This document shows positions 29,765 to 38,214 of a DNA stretch of 64,000 nucleotides, in pieces. The translations under genes were made by a program, and so were the position numbers. Location: positions 170,199 through 234,198 of the forward strand of contig NZ_JADPKY010000158.1 in the NCBI RefSeq assembly GCF_023074185.1, given 5' to 3'. The notes beneath the pieces were generated by a model, which was not told the origin of the DNA, searched no databases, and saw only the letters and a program-made list of their open reading frames with translations. Positions within the stretch are counted from its first letter, which is position 1; the number at the start of each line of letters is the position of its first letter. This stretch comes from Bradyrhizobium sp. 132. Lineage in GTDB: Bacteria > Pseudomonadota > Alphaproteobacteria > Rhizobiales > Xanthobacteraceae.

Positions 29765-30973
29765 CTACGCCTTGGCTTGCCGCTTCCGCTCCGTGAACGG
29801 CGACAGCACCACCGTCGCCAGCATGAAGATCACGGACGCCCCGAACACCCAATGCGGCGCGCTCTGGTCCATGATCCAGCCGAACAACAGCGGACTGACG
29901 ATGCCGCCGAGATTGAAGCCGGTGGAGACGATGCCGAAGGCGCGGCCTGCCGCGCCGGGAGGTGCTGCATTGCGCACCAGCATGTCGCGCGAGGGTGCGA
30001 TCACGCCGGAGAGGAAGCCTGCCATCATCATCGCGGCCGTCAGGATCCAGCCGGGCAGCGTCACCAGCGCGATCAGCAGCACGATCAGCGCATTCGCAGC
30101 GAAGCAGGCGGCGGCGACATAGCCGTGGCGCTCGGTGTGGTCGGCGAGGAAGCCGCCCGCGAGCACGCCGACGGCGCTTGCACCGAGGAACGCGGTGAGC
30201 GCGACATTGGCTGCGGAATAGGTCGCGCCATAGCCACTCATCAGCGCCACCACGCCGAAATTGTTGATGCCGGCCACCGACAGACTGAGCAGCATGAACA
30301 GCGCTGTCAGCGTGATCAGCGCCGGCGTGATGACGGCCTGCTTCGATGCGCTCTCGTTGCCCGGCTTTGATTTGTGCGCGCCGGCATCGGGAATGTTCAT
30401 GGCCACCAGCAACAGCGCGACCAGAACACCGATCGCGCCCGATGCGATCAGCGCACCGCCACCGCCAGACACCGTGACGAGAGCAGCAACGATTGCGGGT
30501 GCGACCGCGCCACCAAAATAGCCGGCAAAAGTGTGGATCGAGAACGCACGGCCCATCCGCGCTTCGTCCATGTGCTCGGCGAGGATGGCGTAATCGGCGG
30601 GATGGTAGACGCTGTTGGCGAGCCCGAGCAGCACGGCGCAGGCGATCAACGAGGTGTAGCTCAGGTGCAGGCCGAGCAGGATCAGCGCGATCCCGCCGAG
30701 GGTGAGGCCGCCGAGCAGGATCTTTCGCGCGCCAAAATGGTCGACAAGATAGCCGGTCGGCGCCTGCGTCAGCCCCGATACCACGGCGGACACGGTAAGC
30801 GCGAAGCCGAGCTCGACATAGCCGACGCCGAGCTTGCTTTTCAGGAACGGGAACAGCATCGGCAGGACCAGCAGATGGAAATGGCTGACCCAATGCGCGA
30901 TCGAAATTCCGGTCAGCGTGCGTAGCGCGCTGTCCGCCTTGCCTTGCTGCGGTGCGGCAAGAACGTCAACCAT
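29765..30973 (-). CDS. MFS transporter
   Basis: 402 residues with twelve predicted helices. The motif-A-like loop is PTGYLVDHFGARKILLGG near residue 75, and ADHTERHGYVAAA is the equivalent in the second half. It precedes the deacylase gene by 48 bases on the same strand and is probably co-transcribed with it. It resembles fosmidomycin-resistance-type carriers in style, but the substrate is unknown. Confidence 0.9.
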   Translation of the reverse strand: MVDVLAAPQQGKADSALRTLTGISIAHWVSHFHLLVLPMLFPFLKSKLGVGYVELGFALTVSAVVSGLTQAPTGYLVDHFGARKILLGGLTLGGIALILLGLHLSYTSLIACAVLLGLANSVYHPADYAILAEHMDEARMGRAFSIHTFAGYFGGAVAPAIVAALVTVSGGGGALIASGAIGVLVALLLVAMNIPDAGAHKSKPGNESASKQAVITPALITLTALFMLLSLSVAGINNFGVVALMSGYGATYSAANVALTAFLGASAVGVLAGGFLADHTERHGYVAAACFAANALIVLLIALVTLPGWILTAAMMMAGFLSGVIAPSRDMLVRNAAPPGAAGRAFGIVSTGFNLGGIVSPLLFGWIMDQSAPHWVFGASVIFMLATVVLSPFTERKRQAKA

Positions 30974-31118
30974 TGCAGTTCCGTTTCACGTCATTTGGAG
31001 ACGCGCAAATTATCGGGGACAGCGGTTATTTGTCCATGAACGCAGGCGCATGGCAGGTAGCAGAGGTGACTGGCTGCGATCTCGATCATTCAGCGGTCGT
31101 AGGGCGAACATCACCCCC

Positions 31119-31286
31119 TCACAACGGCTCATCGTCATTCCCATGGCGATCACGCTTCGGTGTAGCAAAATCGCCGTCTTCGTAATCGTCGTCGATCTCG
31201 CGCGGGGGCGGAGGCTGCTTTGCCTTGTTCTCGGCCGTCTTGGTCTTCGTCTTTGGCGGCTCGCTCGGCTTGCCGATCTTGGCCAT
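31119..31286 (-). CDS. Small hydrophilic protein, unknown function
   Basis: 55 residues from the ATG at 31284-31286, which has GGGAG upstream; an in-frame ATG nine codons earlier is less well placed. The composition is highly charged and disordered: a Lys/Pro-rich first half (KTKTKTAENKAKQPPPP) and an acidic second half (IDDDYEDGD), with no membrane or signal segment. No function is recognised. Similar short charged proteins are common in rhizobia, so I treat it as a probable real gene. Confidence 0.55.
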   Translation of the reverse strand: MAKIGKPSEPPKTKTKTAENKAKQPPPPREIDDDYEDGDFATPKRDRHGNDDEPL

Positions 31287-31376
31287 GGCTACTCCCGGAT
31301 GGTGATGCTGCATCCGTCCTAGCCCGACTATATGGGCGGTTCCTGATCTATCTCAAGAATGGCGGCGAGGCCGTCG

Positions 31377-32414
31377 TCAGTGCACCACCGGCCCGCCGGC
31401 CTTCTTCCAGGCATCGATCCCCCCGGCGATATGCGCGGTGTTGGTGAGCCCGGTCTCCTTGGCGGCGGCCACAGCCATCGCCGAGCGTTCGCCGAAGGCG
31501 CAGAAGAACACGACGCGGCGCCCAGTGGCGGCCGCGACCTCGCGCAGCATGCCGCCGGGTTTGAGGCTGTCTTCAATGGATGGATAGGGCGTATGCAGCG
31601 CGCCTTCGAGCATGCCGTGCTTCATCCGCTCATTGGTCTCGCGCAAATCGACCAGCAGGATGTCGGGCCGGCCGAGCGAGCGGATCGCCTCGACGGCGCT
31701 GAGCGCGCGGCCCTCTTTCTCGAGCTCCTCCTGATGCAGGCCGACATGCATGTTGGCGGGCACTGCGACGTCCATCATCTTCGGATTGGGCAGCTTCAGA
31801 TTGGCCATCAGCTCGATATAGTCATCGACCGAGCGCACCTGAAGCCGCGGATTGTAGCGCTTCTCCTCGCCGATGGTGGAGACGGTGTCGCCCTTGTAGT
31901 CATGCGCCGGGAACACCATCGTCTCGTCCGGCAGCTTCAGCAGCCGATTGAAGATCGACTCGTATTGTGCGCGCGAAGATCCGTTCTGGAAATCGGTGCG
32001 GCCGGTGCCGCGGATCAGGAGCGTGTCGCCGGTGAAGACGCGGTCGCCCATCAGATAGGAATAGGAATCGTCGGTGTGGCCGGGCGTGTACATCACATCG
32101 AGCGACAGGCCCTCGATCGTCACCTTGTCGCCGTCGGCAACCCGCATCGCCACCACGTCGGCCTTGGTCTGGTCGCCCATCACGGTCATGCAATGGGTGC
32201 GGTCGCGCAGCTCGCCGAGCCCCGTGACGTGGTCGGCGTGCAGATGCGTGTCCACCGCCTTGACCAGCTTGAGGTCGAGCTCGCGCAGCAGCTGGCAGTA
32301 GCGGTCGACTTTCTCCAGTACGGGATCGAGGATCAGCGCCTCGCCGCCGGGGCGGCTCGCCAGAAGATAGCTGTAGGTACCCGAAACACTGTCGAAGAGC
32401 TGGCGGAAGATCAT
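31377..32414 (-). CDS. Persulfide dioxygenase-like metallo-hydrolase fused to rhodanese
   Basis: 345 residues. Residues ~1-235 are a metallo-beta-lactamase fold with THLHADH, TPGHTDDS, FTGDTLLIRGTGRTDFQ and FPAHDYKG. This pattern belongs to ETHE1-type persulfide dioxygenases, which oxidise glutathione persulfide to sulfite. Residues ~240-345 are a rhodanese domain with the loop CAFGERS, whose cysteine carries the persulfide. The natural fusion links sulfur transfer to oxidation in one chain. It is about 260 bases beyond the sox operon on the same strand, so a shared role in sulfide or sulfane-sulfur oxidation is likely. Confidence 0.9.
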   Translation of the reverse strand: MIFRQLFDSVSGTYSYLLASRPGGEALILDPVLEKVDRYCQLLRELDLKLVKAVDTHLHADHVTGLGELRDRTHCMTVMGDQTKADVVAMRVADGDKVTIEGLSLDVMYTPGHTDDSYSYLMGDRVFTGDTLLIRGTGRTDFQNGSSRAQYESIFNRLLKLPDETMVFPAHDYKGDTVSTIGEEKRYNPRLQVRSVDDYIELMANLKLPNPKMMDVAVPANMHVGLHQEELEKEGRALSAVEAIRSLGRPDILLVDLRETNERMKHGMLEGALHTPYPSIEDSLKPGGMLREVAAATGRRVVFFCAFGERSAMAVAAAKETGLTNTAHIAGGIDAWKKAGGPVVH

Positions 32415-32541
32415 GGCAAGACCCGGCGTGAGCTGATTCCAGTTTCTACTACGCCATGGGCTGAAAAGAGAAGCAAGTCACTGTGTCGGGAGTGAAATAG
32501 GGAATAATATTTTACGTACCGTTCGCGGCGGCCTCGCTGTG

Positions 32542-32655
32542 GCCATCCTTCGAGACGCCCGCCTTTGGCGGGCCCTCAGGATGAGGGCGTCTTCGCGGGG
32601 AAGTCCTCGATCCTCATGGTGAGGAGCGCCGCCTTACGGCGCGTCTCGAACCATG
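32542..32655. repeat. Palindromic repeat family B, copy 1
   Basis: Begins CATCCTTCGAGACGC and contains CTCAGGATGAGG, then CTCATGGTGAGGAGCGC, and ends GCGTCTCGAACCATG. Copies with the same blocks are at 50150-50238 and 51431-51536. It fills most of the gap between the sox operon's last gene and the persulfide dioxygenase gene. Confidence 0.8.
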
Positions 32656-32678
32656 CCGGCCCGCGCGCCCGCCAAAGA

Positions 32679-33137
32679 TTACGGCCGCACCAATGTGTAC
32701 CCATTCTCCGCCAGAAACAGGATCTGCCCGACCCCGACTTGCACCGGTGTCGCCGCGGGAATGAACTCCGGCCGCTTGCCCGTCTCCCGCTCGATCGTGT
32801 CGACGGTGTTGAGGCAGATGTCGAAGCGTACGCCTTGCGCGATCAGGCTCTCGACCTGCTTGCGGCGCTCGCTGCCTGACAACAGCAGATCGATGCCGGG
32901 ACCGAACGCCACCACCTCGATCGCAATTTTGTCGGGGTCGTAGGCCTTCAGCAAATTGTTGGCGACGCTCAGCACCAGCGCCTGCTTCTTGGCATCGCCA
33001 TCGGAGAGCTGCAACACGACCTTGTGCTCCGCGAACGGCCTGTCCTGGAGTGGCACCTGCTGTGCGTAAGCGAGCGGCGTGGCAGCGAAGGCGAGCAGCG
33101 CCAGCAGCATCGCGGATAATATCTGCGATCGCATCAT
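32679..33137 (-). CDS. Secreted DsrE-family protein of the sox operon
   Basis: 152 residues from the ATG at 33135-33137 (a second ATG follows at once). Preceded by AGGACAGGG and overlapping the soxB stop. A Sec signal peptide (ILSAMLLALLAFAATPLAYAQ) directs it to the periplasm. The mature part is a DsrE/DsrF-like alpha/beta domain: HKVVLQLSDGD, IEVVAFGPGIDLLL and a single cysteine in FDICLNT. DsrE relatives bind or transfer persulfide sulfur through such cysteines. As a periplasmic partner of Sox it could accept sulfane sulfur, which is inference. Confidence 0.85.
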   Translation of the reverse strand: MMRSQILSAMLLALLAFAATPLAYAQQVPLQDRPFAEHKVVLQLSDGDAKKQALVLSVANNLLKAYDPDKIAIEVVAFGPGIDLLLSGSERRKQVESLIAQGVRFDICLNTVDTIERETGKRPEFIPAATPVQVGVGQILFLAENGYTLVRP

Positions 33138-34885
33138 CCCTGTCCTGCAATACCTGGATTGCCCTCGACGCCTTTCAGCGTGACGCCGGAGCCGAGCCGC
33201 TCCTGTGACATCCGGCCCGAGCGCAGATATTTGGCGACGACCTCCCACACCGGCGCGCCTTGCTGGCCGTTGACGGAGGCCCAGCCCGCCACCTTGTAGC
33301 GGTGGTTTGCGGAAACCGCCTTGCCGCCATTGAGCTTCAGCTCGGAGATGCGGCTGCCGATCGCAGCCGTCGGCGTGCAGGTGTAGCTGAGCCCGCCGGC
33401 GCGCACCATGTCGCCGCCCTGCTGGTAATAGGGATCGGCATTGAAGAGATTGTCGCAGATGTCTTCCAGCACGTCCTTGATCTGCGTGCCGGTCATCTCC
33501 TGCACATAGGTCTCGGGATAACTGATCGCGGTTTCCGCAAGCAAATCCTCCATGGTCAGCGCCTGGCCGGACAGCGCGGTGACGCCCCAGCGGAAGCCCG
33601 GCGACAGTGCGACCTCGGCATCGAGTTCGCTGCGCAGCGCGGTGCAGATCAGCTCGTCGACCGGGCCGGCGAAATTGTCGCGGCGATACAGCAGGCGATC
33701 GGGCGTTGCGATCTTCTCCGACCAGTCGGTGACGAAGGGCGCCCGCAACCGGCCGATCAGTTCGGCCATCCCGGGATCGGGTTTCAACAGCTCGGAATAG
33801 ACCGGCAGCAAATGATATTTGACATCGCTGACCTTGCCCTTGTCGAGCGCGAGGTCGAGCACGGCCAAAAATTTTCCGTTGGAGCCGGCGTTGGTGACGA
33901 GCGTGGTGCCGCTCGCGTTCTTCACCGCGATCGGCTGCGGGATCGCATCATGGGTGTGGCCGCCGAGAATGACGTCGATGCCGGTGACGCGGCTTCCGAG
34001 CTTGAGATCGACGTCCATGCCGTTGTGCGACAGCAGGATGACTGCGTCGACCCTGTCGGTGCCGCGCAAGCCATCGACATGCTTCTGGAGCTCTTCCTCG
34101 CGGATGCCGAAGGTCCAGTCCGGCGTGAACCGTTTGGGATGCGCGATCGGCACGTATGGAAAGGCCTGGCCGACGATCGCGACGCGATGGCCCCCTAGCT
34201 CCTTGATCACCGAGGGCTTGAACACGCGCCCCGTCGCCTTGTCGAAGGCGGGCGCGTCGTTGAATGCGGCTTCCTCGGTGAGAAAAACGTTCTGCGCCAG
34301 GAACTCGCCCTTGAAGCGCCTGAGATTGTCGCGCAGCGCCTGCTCGCCATAGGTGAATTCCCAATGCCCGGTCATCGCCTCGATACCGAGCAGGTTTGCG
34401 ACCTCGACCATGTCGCGGCCCTGCATGATGTTGGTGAGCCCCGTGCCTTGCCAGAGATCGCCGCCGTCAACGAGCACGGAGTGCTTTTCTCCGGCATCGC
34501 CGCGCAGGCGGTCGATCAGCGTCTTCAGATGGGCGAAGCCGCCGAGCTTGCCGAAGCGGCCTGCGGACTTCTCGAACTCGAAGCAGCTGAAGGCATAGGC
34601 ATCCGCGCTGTCGGGCCGGATGCCGAAACGTTCGAGGAAGGCGCGGCCGACCAGATGCGGCGGCCGCCCCGCCATCTCGCCGATGCCGATATTGACGCTG
34701 GGCTCGCGAAAATAGACCGGATTGAGCTGCGCATGCGTGTCGGTGAGGTGAAGGACGCGCGCATTGCCGAACCGTTCGAGGTCGTAAATGCTCGCGGCCT
34801 CGGCTCCGCGCGCAAGCCGCGGCAGGCTGAGCGATGCGGCGGCGAGGCCAGCATTCTTCAGGAAATCGCGGCGGCGGATCGCCAT
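33134..34885 (-). CDS. soxB: Thiosulfohydrolase SoxB
   Basis: 583 residues from the ATG at 34883-34885, chosen because it opens the twin-arginine signal (RRRDFLKNAGLAAASLSLPRLARG). The longer frame upstream overlaps the next gene. SoxB is the periplasmic dimanganese enzyme that hydrolyses sulfate from the sulfur-loaded SoxYZ carrier. Metal-site segments are visible: HLTDTHAQLNP near residue 50, LVDGGDLWQGTG, LLSHNGMDVD and GGHTHDA. The length fits the family. The stop overlaps the DsrE-family gene. Confidence 0.96.
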   Translation of the reverse strand: MAIRRRDFLKNAGLAAASLSLPRLARGAEAASIYDLERFGNARVLHLTDTHAQLNPVYFREPSVNIGIGEMAGRPPHLVGRAFLERFGIRPDSADAYAFSCFEFEKSAGRFGKLGGFAHLKTLIDRLRGDAGEKHSVLVDGGDLWQGTGLTNIMQGRDMVEVANLLGIEAMTGHWEFTYGEQALRDNLRRFKGEFLAQNVFLTEEAAFNDAPAFDKATGRVFKPSVIKELGGHRVAIVGQAFPYVPIAHPKRFTPDWTFGIREEELQKHVDGLRGTDRVDAVILLSHNGMDVDLKLGSRVTGIDVILGGHTHDAIPQPIAVKNASGTTLVTNAGSNGKFLAVLDLALDKGKVSDVKYHLLPVYSELLKPDPGMAELIGRLRAPFVTDWSEKIATPDRLLYRRDNFAGPVDELICTALRSELDAEVALSPGFRWGVTALSGQALTMEDLLAETAISYPETYVQEMTGTQIKDVLEDICDNLFNADPYYQQGGDMVRAGGLSYTCTPTAAIGSRISELKLNGGKAVSANHRYKVAGWASVNGQQGAPVWEVVAKYLRSGRMSQERLGSGVTLKGVEGNPGIAGQG

Positions 34886-34940
34886 CCAGAAATTCTCCGC
34901 GCCCTCTAATGGTCGCAAGGCTGTTGCACGAGCGAACAGT

Positions 34941-35246
34941 CTAGCGGATTTCCATCGCCTTCCAGGCTTCTTTTTCGGAAATGGCCTGGAAGATCGACGC
35001 CTTCGCCAGCGCCTCGGCCTGCTTGGCTGCGGCCACGGCGCGGTCGAAATCGCCGCCATCGCCCGCCTTCTTGGCCGCGGCCAGCGCCGAGACGGTCACG
35101 GTCCATTGGTGGCGCAAGCTGGCGGCCTCCTTCGATGCGGCTTCGGCGGCGAAATAGGCCGTCTTGTAATCCGCCTCATTTGCCGCGCGCGCCGCCGGCG
35201 CGAGGCCCAAGGCGAGCAGCATGGCGAGAGGAAGTGACCGCTTCAT
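34941..35246 (-). CDS. soxK: SoxXA-binding protein SoxK-like
   Basis: 101 residues: a signal peptide (LPLAMLLALGLAPAARA) and a short, alanine-rich, fully helical mature part. Identity rests on size, helical composition and position between soxA and soxB, the order known for soxXYZAKB operons in other sulfur oxidisers. SoxK stabilises or activates the SoxXA cytochrome. Primary sequence conservation in this family is low, so the call depends mainly on context. The start overlaps the soxA stop. Confidence 0.75.
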   Translation of the reverse strand: MKRSLPLAMLLALGLAPAARAANEADYKTAYFAAEAASKEAASLRHQWTVTVSALAAAKKAGDGGDFDRAVAAAKQAEALAKASIFQAISEKEAWKAMEIR

Positions 35247-36106
35247 GGCCGCGCTCCCGGGCCCGATATCGGCAGGCCGTTGGCGACGTAGGACAGGAAA
35301 TACTCGACGTCGCGATATTCATCCGCCTGCGGCTCCAGCGGAACCGCACGGGTCTGGCTGTTGCAGGTGACGAAGCGGCGGGTGGTCGTGCCCATGCCGC
35401 TCCATTCGGAGCGGTAGATCGGCATCGCGTTCAAGATGCCCAGCGCCGGCGCCAGGATCTCGGCGCGGATGCGCTCGCCCGGGCTCTGCACATGGCAGCT
35501 CGCGCAGGAGAAATTCATCTGGCCACGTCGGGTGTAGAAATACCGCTTGCCGTTCTCGAACGCCGCGAGCGCGCGGGGATCATCGGGAATCTTGATGTCC
35601 ATCGGCTTGCCGCGCGAGGTGAAGGCCATGTACGCCGTGAGCGAGGCCATCTCGTCCTTGACGTAGGAATAGGGCGCCTCGCCATTGGCCTCGCGGCAGC
35701 GGTTGAGCGCCAGCTCCAGCGTGACGACCTTGCCTTCCTTCTCGTCGAAGTAAGGATAGTTCTGGCGGACGCCGATGCCGCCGTTCGGGAAGCAATCGGC
35801 ATAGGTCTTGCCGTTCTTGAACGGGGTCGCGAACATTTCCTTGCCGGCGTCGAGCGCGAACTCGTAAGGCGGGAATTCCTCCTTCTCCTGCCACTGCCGC
35901 TTCATGTCCTCGTTCATGGAATAAGGACCGTTGACGAAATCCTCGTGCTTCACGGTCGGAAACTTCTGGAAGAAGAAGTTCTGGAACGCTTTCGCATCGG
36001 CAATGGGATCGACCTTGTCGGCCGCGACCACACGCGGAGAGGCGAGGGCGAACGCGACGAGCGCGGCACTCAACGAGCCAAGCAGGAGAGAGATGCGGGC
36101 CTTCAT
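35243..36106 (-). CDS. soxA: Cytochrome c SoxA (monoheme form)
   Basis: 287 residues from the ATG at 36104-36106, which overlaps the soxZ stop and begins a Sec signal (LLLGSLSAALVAFALASP). Only one CxxCH heme motif is seen: CASCH, with Cys 201, Cys 204 and His 205. The N-terminal half keeps two isolated cysteines (DCFPN and NRCREAN), where diheme SoxA has a second heme, so this is the monoheme class. The later FVTCN cysteine is the expected persulfidated heme ligand. SoxAX attaches thiosulfate to SoxY. Confidence 0.94.
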   Translation of the reverse strand: MKARISLLLGSLSAALVAFALASPRVVAADKVDPIADAKAFQNFFFQKFPTVKHEDFVNGPYSMNEDMKRQWQEKEEFPPYEFALDAGKEMFATPFKNGKTYADCFPNGGIGVRQNYPYFDEKEGKVVTLELALNRCREANGEAPYSYVKDEMASLTAYMAFTSRGKPMDIKIPDDPRALAAFENGKRYFYTRRGQMNFSCASCHVQSPGERIRAEILAPALGILNAMPIYRSEWSGMGTTTRRFVTCNSQTRAVPLEPQADEYRDVEYFLSYVANGLPISGPGARP

Positions 36107-36417
36107 CACGCGATCTTCGCGGTGTTGGTGTCCGAGCCACCCTTGTTGTCGGTCCAGGAGATCTTGAGATCGTCGCCCTTCTTGGCGCCCTTGAAGCTGA
36201 ACTTGACGTAGGGGTCCTTGGAAATGGCGGTGCCCCAATCGGCGACGAAGACGTCCTTGCCGTTACATTCGAACTTCAGCTCCTGGATGTAATGCGCGGG
36301 GATCAACTCGCCCTTGGCATCCTTGACGAAGCCGGTATCCATGGGATGCTGGATCAGCGCCTGAACCTCGGTGATGTCGCCGTTGGCGGTGGCGCGGACG
36401 CGAATGCTGGATGCCAT
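36106..36417 (-). CDS. soxZ: Sulfur carrier subunit SoxZ
   Basis: 103 residues, no signal peptide, as expected because SoxZ is exported together with SoxY. It is a small immunoglobulin-like beta protein: IRVRATANGDITEVQALIQHPMDTG at the N-terminus and HYIQELKFECNGKDVF in the middle, both characteristic. It binds SoxY to form the carrier. GAGGAA precedes the start, and the stop overlaps soxA. Confidence 0.96.
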   Translation of the reverse strand: MASSIRVRATANGDITEVQALIQHPMDTGFVKDAKGELIPAHYIQELKFECNGKDVFVADWGTAISKDPYVKFSFKGAKKGDDLKISWTDNKGGSDTNTAKIA

Positions 36418-36432
36418 GTCGAACTTCCTCGC

Positions 36433-36918
36433 TTAGCCGCCGCAGCCGCCGACGGTGACTTTGACTTCCTTGGTCGCGCTGTAGAGCTTGCCGTCGGCCT
36501 CCACGATTGCGACGACGTTGGTGGTCTTGGCCATCTTCAGGCGGTTGGCGACACCAGGGATCGTGCCTTCGGGAATCTTGTAGCTCGCGGCCAGTGCGCT
36601 CGGGTTCTCGGCCACGAAGAACGAGATCGAGGTGACCTTGTCGAGCGTCGTCGTCACCGAGATCGGCACGACGCCGCCGTTCTCGGCGATCTCGGGGGCA
36701 TCCAGCTTGACTTTGTCGGACGGCTCGGCGGTCCTGCCGTAGAGCGCCTTGATGGCGTCCGCTTCGCTCTTCTGCCTGAAGGCCTCTTCCGGATATTTGT
36801 CGTTGGCCGCGGCGCGCGCGGGAGCGAACGGCAGATTGCCGAGGCCGAGCAGCGCGACCGAGGCCGCGCCCTGGAGGATCAGGCGCCGCGTCGCGCGTGG
36901 GCCGGTGAGTGCGGTCAT
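36433..36918 (-). CDS. soxY: Sulfur carrier subunit SoxY
   Basis: 161 residues from the ATG at 36916-36918 (AGGAG upstream). The N-terminus carries a twin-arginine-type signal (RATRRLILQGAASVALLG). The C-terminus ends GGCGG, the swinging arm whose cysteine holds the thiosulfate sulfur during oxidation. An upstream in-frame extension overlaps soxX and is rejected. Fifteen bases separate it from soxZ. Confidence 0.96.
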   Translation of the reverse strand: MTALTGPRATRRLILQGAASVALLGLGNLPFAPARAAANDKYPEEAFRQKSEADAIKALYGRTAEPSDKVKLDAPEIAENGGVVPISVTTTLDKVTSISFFVAENPSALAASYKIPEGTIPGVANRLKMAKTTNVVAIVEADGKLYSATKEVKVTVGGCGG

Positions 36919-36943
36919 CTCAGGTCTCCTGGCGTGCCGGCGG

Positions 36944-37321
36944 TCACAGGGTTTGCAGGAAATCAACGATCGCGCTGATCTCCTGTTCGGTCAAAATCCG
37001 GTTCCGGCCGAACGGCGGCATCATGGTCTGCGGATTACGCTTGGTCTCGTCGAAGATGATCGCGGTCAGCTCGTTGCGATCGGGGTACTTGGCCTTGAGG
37101 TCCTTCAGTTCCGGCCCGATCGTTCCCGGCAGGTCGCCACTCTTGATGACGTGGCAGGTCAGGCAATTGCCCTTGCCGCGGTCGAAAGCGAGTTTCTGGC
37201 CCTCGGTCACGGCGGATTGCGCCCGTACCGGGGTCGCGGCCGCCAAGAGCCCCAAGGCGGCCAGCGCAACGAGCAGGGCGGGTTTGCAGGGAAAGGCGGT
37301 CAAGGCGTCGTCCCGAAACAT
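36944..37321 (-). CDS. soxX: Cytochrome c SoxX
   Basis: 125 residues from the ATG at 37319-37321; a TTG five codons earlier is possible. After a signal peptide (LLVALAALGLLAAATPVRAQ) comes one heme motif CLTCH (Cys 53, Cys 56, His 57), and the distal methionine lies in QTMMPPFG. SoxX receives electrons from SoxA during thiosulfate conjugation. It is the first gene of soxXYZAKB. No strong ribosome-binding site is visible. Confidence 0.93.
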   Translation of the reverse strand: MFRDDALTAFPCKPALLVALAALGLLAAATPVRAQSAVTEGQKLAFDRGKGNCLTCHVIKSGDLPGTIGPELKDLKAKYPDRNELTAIIFDETKRNPQTMMPPFGRNRILTEQEISAIVDFLQTL

Positions 37322-37336
37322 GATCTGGTGTACCAA

Positions 37337-37530
37337 AGATAGTGCTCAAAAGCACACCCGGCTCGTTCTGACAATCAAGACTATGCAGGCCGCAAAATGG
37401 AGTTAATATCTTCTGCATTGCAACTTAAGGAGCTAGTTCGTCCGTAAGGCCTGTTGGGGCCAGTCATTTTTTCTCGGGCGCTTGGCTCTGATCGCGTTTT
37501 CGTCTGCTTCTTCTTTTCCGGGGACTTCAA
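37337..37530. promoter_or_regulatory. Divergent region upstream of soxX, with short palindrome
   Basis: 194 bases between soxX (-) and the DUF938 gene (+). GTGCT at 37342-37346 and AGCAC at 37351-37355 form a short palindrome about 20 bases before the soxX ATG. An AT-rich segment near 37400 (GAGTTAATATC) is a possible promoter core. A SoxR-type repressor site is expected for sox operons, but no regulator gene is present in the window and the motif match is unproven. Confidence 0.35.
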
Positions 37531-38214
37531 TTGGCTGAATATGTCGTCGAATTTGGCAGGGACGGCGGGCGGGTCGAGTCGGATGGCCGCCTCGATGCAC
37601 CTGCGTTTCATCGCAATCACGAATCGCTCTGGGCGGTATTGGAAAAGCATCTCGCCGGCTGCACCGGCGACGTGGTCGAGCTCGGCAGCGGAACCGGGCA
37701 GCACGTGGTCCACTTCGCCCGCCACACGCCCGGCCTGATCTGGTGGCCCAGCGATCTCAACCAGCGCCACCTCAAGAGCATCGAGGCCTGGCGCGTTCAT
37801 GCCGGCCTGCAAAACATCCGCTCGCCCTTGCGGATCGATCTCACGGATCCCGACTGGTGTCCGGAGATGACGAGCGGGCAGGGGCCGACAAGTCTTGCCG
37901 CCGTGTTCTGCGCCAATGTCATCCACATCGCGCCATGGGAGGTCGCCGAGGGCCTGTTCGCCGGCGCCGGCCGCTATTTGCGGGCCGACGGCAAGCTGTT
38001 CCTCTACGGCCCCTTCAAGCGCGACGGCAAGCACACCGCGCTCAGCAATGCCGTGTTCGACACATCCTTGCGTGAAGGCAATCCCGACTGGGGCGTGCGC
38101 GACATCAGCGACGTCGAGAGCCTCGCACGCGGCGTAGGTCTTCGCCTCGTCGATACGATCGACATGCCGGCGAACAATCTGACCCTGGTGTTTTCGCGTG
38201 ACCTCACGGTTTGA
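37531..38214 (+). CDS. SAM-dependent methyltransferase-like protein (DUF938)
   Basis: 227 residues, starting at TTG. The methyltransferase nucleotide loop is VVELGSGTGQHVVHFARH near residue 50. DLNQRHLKSIEAW and the later ANVIHIAPWEVAEGL and GPFKRDGKHT are typical of DUF938. The family's substrate is unknown. The start codon is uncertain, as no in-frame ATG lies near, and the nearby ATG at 37541 is in another frame. Confidence 0.88.
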   Translation: MAEYVVEFGRDGGRVESDGRLDAPAFHRNHESLWAVLEKHLAGCTGDVVELGSGTGQHVVHFARHTPGLIWWPSDLNQRHLKSIEAWRVHAGLQNIRSPLRIDLTDPDWCPEMTSGQGPTSLAAVFCANVIHIAPWEVAEGLFAGAGRYLRADGKLFLYGPFKRDGKHTALSNAVFDTSLREGNPDWGVRDISDVESLARGVGLRLVDTIDMPANNLTLVFSRDLTV

